NCBI GenBank assembly: GCA_944376125.1
Contig: CALWBQ010000008.1
Coordinates: 62,001 to 126,000 of the forward strand
From: an uncultured Lachnospiraceae bacterium
GTDB taxonomy: Bacteria; Bacillota; Clostridia; Lachnospirales; Lachnospiraceae
Direction of reading: 5' to 3'
Length of the DNA stretch: 64,000 nucleotides
The position numbers and the translations under genes were made by a program. Each line of letters begins with the position of its first letter. The first letter of the stretch is position 1. Shown here one piece after another: positions 60,816 to 64,000 of the stretch. The notes under the pieces were generated by a model that saw only the letters and a list, made by a program, of their open reading frames with translations, had not been told where the DNA came from and ran no database searches.

Positions 60816-60928
60816 ACGTGTAGCTTTATGCATAATTCCGGTTGTGTATATGCTGCGCGTTTTTCGTTTATGGAGGCAGGGCGACCGGCCTTCATATTCA
60901 GTGATGTCTGAGAAACAGACATATTTTT
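60816..60928 (+). promoter_or_regulatory. Terminator-like leader, copy 1 of a paired element
   Basis: At the expected 5' end of the transcript, ACGTGTAGC (60816-60824) pairs with GCTGCGCGT (60852-60860), 9 bp with two G-U. Inside it TATGC pairs with GTATA, and the tract TTTTTCG follows. A second hairpin, ATGTCTG/CAGACAT with TTTTT after it, lies at 60904-60928. The first hairpin matches the terminator after the gene (61197-61240) in stem, inner stem position and loop words GC-TAA-TCC-G. It may be an attenuator. Confidence 0.6.
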
Positions 60929-60947
60929 CAGAAAGAGAGGGGTTCAA

Positions 60948-61187
60948 GTGAAACGAGTAAAAGCGGCTTGCATCTGCCAGACACTTCACTTTTTGTTGAA
61001 GGAAGATGTCGGACATGACTACGCAATGACTTTGGTGAAGCAGGAGGTAGAGCAATATAAGAAAGGGCTGGATCGCAACCACACCAAGTACAAGATCCTG
61101 GAAGAAACCCAACAGCCTGATGGTTCCATCATCGTCAAAGTAATCAAACAATACAACTCCAGTCCGGTGGGAGATTATCTGGACTAA
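60948..61187 (+). CDS. Conserved-looking 79-residue protein of unknown function
   Basis: A 79-residue basic protein starting at GTG 60948, with GAGAGGGG 6 bases upstream. It has no signal peptide or membrane span. It begins MKRVKAACICQTLHFLL, has a central acidic/basic helical part (VKQEVEQYKKGLD) and ends in YNSSPVGDYLD. Codon use and the ribosome site support a real gene, but I do not recognise a named family. It is flanked by two copies of one structured terminator-like hairpin, which makes an RNA-controlled role plausible. Confidence 0.7.
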   Translation: MKRVKAACICQTLHFLLKEDVGHDYAMTLVKQEVEQYKKGLDRNHTKYKILEETQQPDGSIIVKVIKQYNSSPVGDYLD

Positions 61188-61196
61188 ATGGAAAAA

Positions 61197-61250
61197 GCGT
61201 GTAGCCTGCGGCGTAAATCCAGCGATGCAGTGCTGCGCGCTTTTATTTTA
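61197..61250 (+). terminator. Terminator after the 79-residue gene, copy 2 of the paired element
   Basis: GCGTGTAGC (61197-61205) pairs with GCTGCGCGC (61232-61240) in the same 9-bp form as copy 1, with CTGCG and TGCAG as the inner stem and a loop sharing GC-TAA-TCC-G. TTTTATTTTA follows directly. Confidence 0.78.
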
Positions 61251-61277
61251 TTCTAAATTAAAAGAAAGGGAAATCCA

Positions 61278-62684
61278 ATGGAACAATCAAATCAATTTCT
61301 GGGGACAGAGCGCATCGGCAAACTGATGACGCAGTATGCTGTTCCCTGCATTATCTCACTTCTGGTGGGCGCTCTTTATAACATTGTGGATCAGCTGTTT
61401 ATCGCAAACGCCAGCTATCTTGGCTCCTACGGCAACGCCGCAAACACGGTCGTATTTCCGCTGACCGTCGTGGCTCTGGCAATCGCCGTAATGGTCGGCG
61501 ACGGCTGCTGCGCCTTCGTCAGCATCTGCCTGGGCAAGGGAGACGGTGCCTCCGCCAAAAAAAGCGTCGGGAACGCTGTAATTCTGAGCGTGGTAAGCAG
61601 TCTGATACTGACTGTAATTTATCTGGTTTTCCAGGATCAGATCATCGCCATGTTCGGCGGCACCGTCAACGAAGAGACCTTCTATTACGCAAAGGAATAT
61701 TTCTTCTACATCACTCTGGGAATCCCGTTTTACATGTTTGGGCAGGCGCTCAACCCGATCATCCGCGCTGATGGAAACCCCAAATTTGCAATGGCTGCCA
61801 CCCTGGTCGGCGCTATCGCCAATATTATTCTTGACCCGGTTTTTATTTTCATTTTCGGATGGGGCATGATGGGGGCCGCTGTCGCCACCGTAATCGGGCA
61901 GATTCTGACTGCTGTTCTCTCCATCTGGTATATCCTGCACATGAAAATCATCAAGCCGTCTAAAAAGGACTTCGGCCTGGACGGTCATATCTGCAGCAGA
62001 ACACTGTTCCTCGGCATCACCAGTTTTCTGTCCCAGATCTCTCTGGTGGCGGCAATGGCAGCCATCAACAATATGCTGCGAAAATACGGAGCAGCAGATG
62101 AAATCTTCGGGCAGGCCCAGTACGCCCAGATTCCCATGGCCGTTGTGGGAATCGTCATGAAATTCTTCCAGATTGTCATCTCCATTGTTGTGGGAATGGC
62201 CGCCGGATGCATCCCCATCGTGGGCTTCAATATGGGCGCCGGCAAGAAATCCCGGGTCAGAGAGCTGTTTACAAAACTGCTGGCAGCGGAAGCGGCTGTG
62301 GGGGCAGTTGCCTTCATACTGGCAGAATTCTTCCCCCAGCAGCTGATCTCCATCTTTGGTGCAGCCAACGAGAGCAGCTACTACACGGAATTTGCCATCC
62401 GCGCATTCCGCATCTATCTGTGCATGATTATACTTGCCTGCATCAACAAAGCCTGCTTTATCTTCCTGCAGGCCATGGGCAAGGCAGCAGCCTCCACAGC
62501 TCTCTCCATGATCCGCGAAGTGGTGTTCGGCGTCGGATTTGCCCTCCTTCTCCCGGTTTTCCTGGGTCTGGACGGCGTCCTGTTTTCTATGCCGGTCTCT
62601 GATATTTTGACCTTTATCGTAGCAATTTTCCTTATTTATCGCACTTACAAAGAATTAAATACGAAAGGAGTGCAGGTATCATGA
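61278..62684 (+). CDS. MATE-family efflux transporter
   Basis: A 468-residue exporter with twelve hydrophobic helices in two halves. The N-terminal part has LLVGALYNIVDQLFIANA (near 30) and the second half repeats the same topology from about 245 on. It resembles the MepA-like branch (sodium/drug antiport). The ATG has AAAGGGAAA upstream, and the gene is overlapped by the following kinase-like gene by 4 bases (ATGA). The substrate cannot be told from sequence. Confidence 0.9.
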   Translation: MEQSNQFLGTERIGKLMTQYAVPCIISLLVGALYNIVDQLFIANASYLGSYGNAANTVVFPLTVVALAIAVMVGDGCCAFVSICLGKGDGASAKKSVGNAVILSVVSSLILTVIYLVFQDQIIAMFGGTVNEETFYYAKEYFFYITLGIPFYMFGQALNPIIRADGNPKFAMAATLVGAIANIILDPVFIFIFGWGMMGAAVATVIGQILTAVLSIWYILHMKIIKPSKKDFGLDGHICSRTLFLGITSFLSQISLVAAMAAINNMLRKYGAADEIFGQAQYAQIPMAVVGIVMKFFQIVISIVVGMAAGCIPIVGFNMGAGKKSRVRELFTKLLAAEAAVGAVAFILAEFFPQQLISIFGAANESSYYTEFAIRAFRIYLCMIILACINKACFIFLQAMGKAAASTALSMIREVVFGVGFALLLPVFLGLDGVLFSMPVSDILTFIVAIFLIYRTYKELNTKGVQVS

Positions 62685-63259
62685 AAAACCGAATCATCAC
62701 CATCAGCCGTGAATTTGGGAGCGGCGGCCGTACCATCGGGAAAAAGACGGCTGAAAATCTCGGCATCCCCTGTTATGACAGCGAACTGATCCAGAAGATT
62801 GTGCAGGAAAGCGGCTTTACAGAGAGCTACGTCAAAAATGCCGACGAATCCGCATCCTCCGGTTTTCTGGGAGCTGCCTTTTCGTCCCGCACCTTTGGCC
62901 CTACAAACGAAGATTATCTGTGGAGCATCCAGCAGAAGGTCATCCTTGACCTCGCTGAAAAAGGCCCCTGTGTGATCGTGGGAAGGTGCGCCGACTACAT
63001 TCTCAGAGACAAAGCCGGCTGCCTTACCGCGTTTATCCATGCCAGCCTGGAATACCGCGCAGAGCGGATCGTAAATGTGTACGGGGAACGCGAAGAATCC
63101 CCCGAGCAGCGAATCAGAGAGAAAGACAAGCGCCGGGCGGCCTACCACCGCTTTTATACAAACATGAAATGGGGCTACGCGAAAAACTATCACATCTCCC
63201 TGGACAGCGGCGTCCTGGGCATCGAAAAATGTGTGGAGCTCCTGCAGGCGCTGTACTGA
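62681..63259 (+). CDS. Cytidylate-kinase-like family protein
   Basis: A 192-residue P-loop kinase-like protein. ITISREFGSGGRTIGKKTAE (residues 6-25) has the Walker-type start of the cytidylate kinase-like family, with GRTIGKK as the phosphate loop. VIVGRCADYILRD (near 93) and REKDKRRAAYHRFY (near 145) are the substrate and lid motifs. Such proteins often sit with transporters in Lachnospiraceae, and their substrate is unknown. Its ATG overlaps the MATE stop, so it is translationally coupled. Confidence 0.82.
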   Translation: MKNRIITISREFGSGGRTIGKKTAENLGIPCYDSELIQKIVQESGFTESYVKNADESASSGFLGAAFSSRTFGPTNEDYLWSIQQKVILDLAEKGPCVIVGRCADYILRDKAGCLTAFIHASLEYRAERIVNVYGEREESPEQRIREKDKRRAAYHRFYTNMKWGYAKNYHISLDSGVLGIEKCVELLQALY

Positions 63260-63278
63260 TCTGTGAATTTCCGGCTTT

Positions 63279-63304
63279 CCCGCTCTTTTCAGAGCGGGAT
63301 TTTT
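63279..63304. terminator. Terminator shared by the convergent kinase-like and histidine kinase genes
   Basis: CCCGCTC (63279-63285) pairs with GAGCGGG (63292-63298) and is followed by ATTTTT on the plus strand, 19 bases past the kinase-like stop. The histidine kinase stop (TCA at 63289-63291, plus) lies inside the hairpin loop, so the same stem is also at the histidine kinase 3' end. Confidence 0.82.
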
Positions 63305-64000
63305 AATTCTATGCCGTCAGTTCTGGCCGAGATCTCTCCGCCATGGGCCAGTATAATCTGCTTTACAATCCTGAGCCCCATGATGTGCGTCCCGCTGTCC
63401 GGCTCTGCGCCTCTGTTGATAAATTCTTCTATCTCCCCAGGCAGCCCATTCCCTGAATTATAAAATTCCAAATCTGCCCAAACCATCTGCTCTCCATTTT
63501 CCCTTTTTTCCTTCTCTGCCGCTGCCCGCACAGATACTGCGCAGCCGTCCGGGTTATGTTTCACCGCATTATTGAGAAGATTCCGAAATGCCCTGAGCAG
63601 AAGCTGGCCGTCTGCCTGAACTGTTTTCCCTTCTAGTTCTTGCGCTATCTCCAACTGAATCGGATAGGCAGCGCCTTCCTCCTCAGCCCTGTTCATGGCC
63701 TCCGCCACCGCCTTTCTGAGGAGTGCTGACAGGCAGACCGTTTCCTTTCTGAGGGGCTGCATATTGTACTCCAGTTTCGAAGTCAAATTCAGATCTTCGA
63801 TCAATTCCTTGATCTGCAGGCTCTGTTCCTTAATAATTCCCGCCTTTTTCCGGCTGTCCTCATCCAGCGACGGCCTCTGCTCCAGGATTTCCCCATATCC
63901 CATGATCAGGGACAGGGGGGTCCGAATATCATGGGAGACAGCGCTGATCCAGCTCGTCCTTGCCTCATCCCTGCGCTGCAGCGTTTCCCTCTGCCGCGCA
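63289..64000 (-). CDS. Sensor histidine kinase, C-terminal part
   Basis: About 237 residues of a membrane-bound-type histidine kinase; the 5' end lies beyond the window. The H-box is SHDIRTPLSLIMGYG (about 20 residues from the visible start), the N-box AFRNLLNNAVKHNPDG (near 145) and the ATP-lid motifs LEFYNSGNGLP and GLRIVKQIILAHGGEI follow. It autophosphorylates on the H-box histidine and passes the phosphate to a response regulator that is not in view. The downstream direction of the gene ends at the shared terminator. Confidence 0.9.
   Translation of the reverse strand, partial: ARQRETLQRRDEARTSWISAVSHDIRTPLSLIMGYGEILEQRPSLDEDSRKKAGIIKEQSLQIKELIEDLNLTSKLEYNMQPLRKETVCLSALLRKAVAEAMNRAEEEGAAYPIQLEIAQELEGKTVQADGQLLLRAFRNLLNNAVKHNPDGCAVSVRAAAEKEKRENGEQMVWADLEFYNSGNGLPGEIEEFINRGAEPDSGTHIMGLRIVKQIILAHGGEISARTDGIELKIPL

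Noticed and set aside
60696-61151. Leftward 151-codon frame across the 79-residue gene
   Set aside because: The plus-strand GTG frame has a ribosome site, promoter and terminator; the reverse frame has none and would cross the two hairpins.
1-64000. tRNA, rRNA, insertion sequence or prophage genes
   Set aside because: None of the conserved tRNA T-loop words, rRNA sequences, transposase or phage proteins was recognised by eye; a tool-based scan would be needed to exclude short ones.

Overview
The window reads as chromosome from an anaerobic, spore-forming member of the Clostridia, most likely Lachnospiraceae. This rests on strong AGGAGG-type ribosome binding sites, two T-box leaders (prolyl-tRNA synthetase and the trp operon), a PerR-type regulator beside a rubrerythrin and a reverse rubrerythrin, a CotS-family spore-coat protein, solo mreB, and moderate GC content. 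No phage, insertion sequence, CRISPR array, rRNA or tRNA gene was recognised. The species cannot be named from this sequence.

Layout. 1-3.5 kb: the end of an SLC13-type permease gene and a 2-hydroxyacid dehydrogenase, read leftward, face a divergent LysR regulator and a small P-loop kinase; a nested dyad lies between them. 3.5-5.8 kb: a small membrane protein and leuA, behind a leader with a possible 27-codon peptide. 5.8-10.2 kb: rfbA-rfbB-rfbD-glmM, an envelope-sugar operon without rfbC. 10.3-16.3 kb: prfA, prmC, a DUF1385 protein, rpmE, rho (with a glutamine-rich disordered insert) and comF. 16.2-22.5 kb: recD2, mreB, an unexplained structured RNA candidate, an ABC-F ATPase and a CmpB-like membrane protein. 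22.7-26.8 kb: a MarR-controlled heterodimeric ABC exporter. 27-35.8 kb: a LysR regulator, a membrane protein, phosphoglucomutase, CotS-like protein, cca, T-box-controlled proS and a YkgJ Fe-S/zinc-cluster protein.

35.9-38.5 kb: a peroxide-response group, perR-revRbr-rbr with PerR-box-like dyads, then a fumarylacetoacetate hydrolase-family enzyme. 38.8-42.9 kb: a four-gene leftward unit of unknown function: a large HTH protein with a sensor-like C-terminus, a small membrane protein, a lipoprotein and a secreted protein. 43-50.3 kb: a P-type ATPase and divergent luxS, shikimate kinase, flavin reductase, CBS-type pyrophosphatase and a nucleotidyltransferase whose upstream region holds a triple 45-48 bp repeat. 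50.5-57.4 kb: the complete trpEGDCFBA operon, its genes overlapping by a few bases, under a tryptophan T-box. 57.4-64 kb: an ABC-F ATPase, nitroreductase, CarD-like regulator, a 79-residue conserved-looking protein flanked by two matching structured hairpins, a MATE exporter coupled to a cytidylate-kinase-like protein, and the C-terminal part of a sensor histidine kinase.

Most genes are housekeeping. The parts that family knowledge does not explain are mainly RNA-level: the paired hairpins around the 79-residue gene, the multi-hairpin block upstream of mreB, the tandem repeat at 50.4 kb, and the leader regions of leuA and the hydrolase gene. The four-gene unit at 38.8-42.9 kb is the best candidate for an undescribed protein system.
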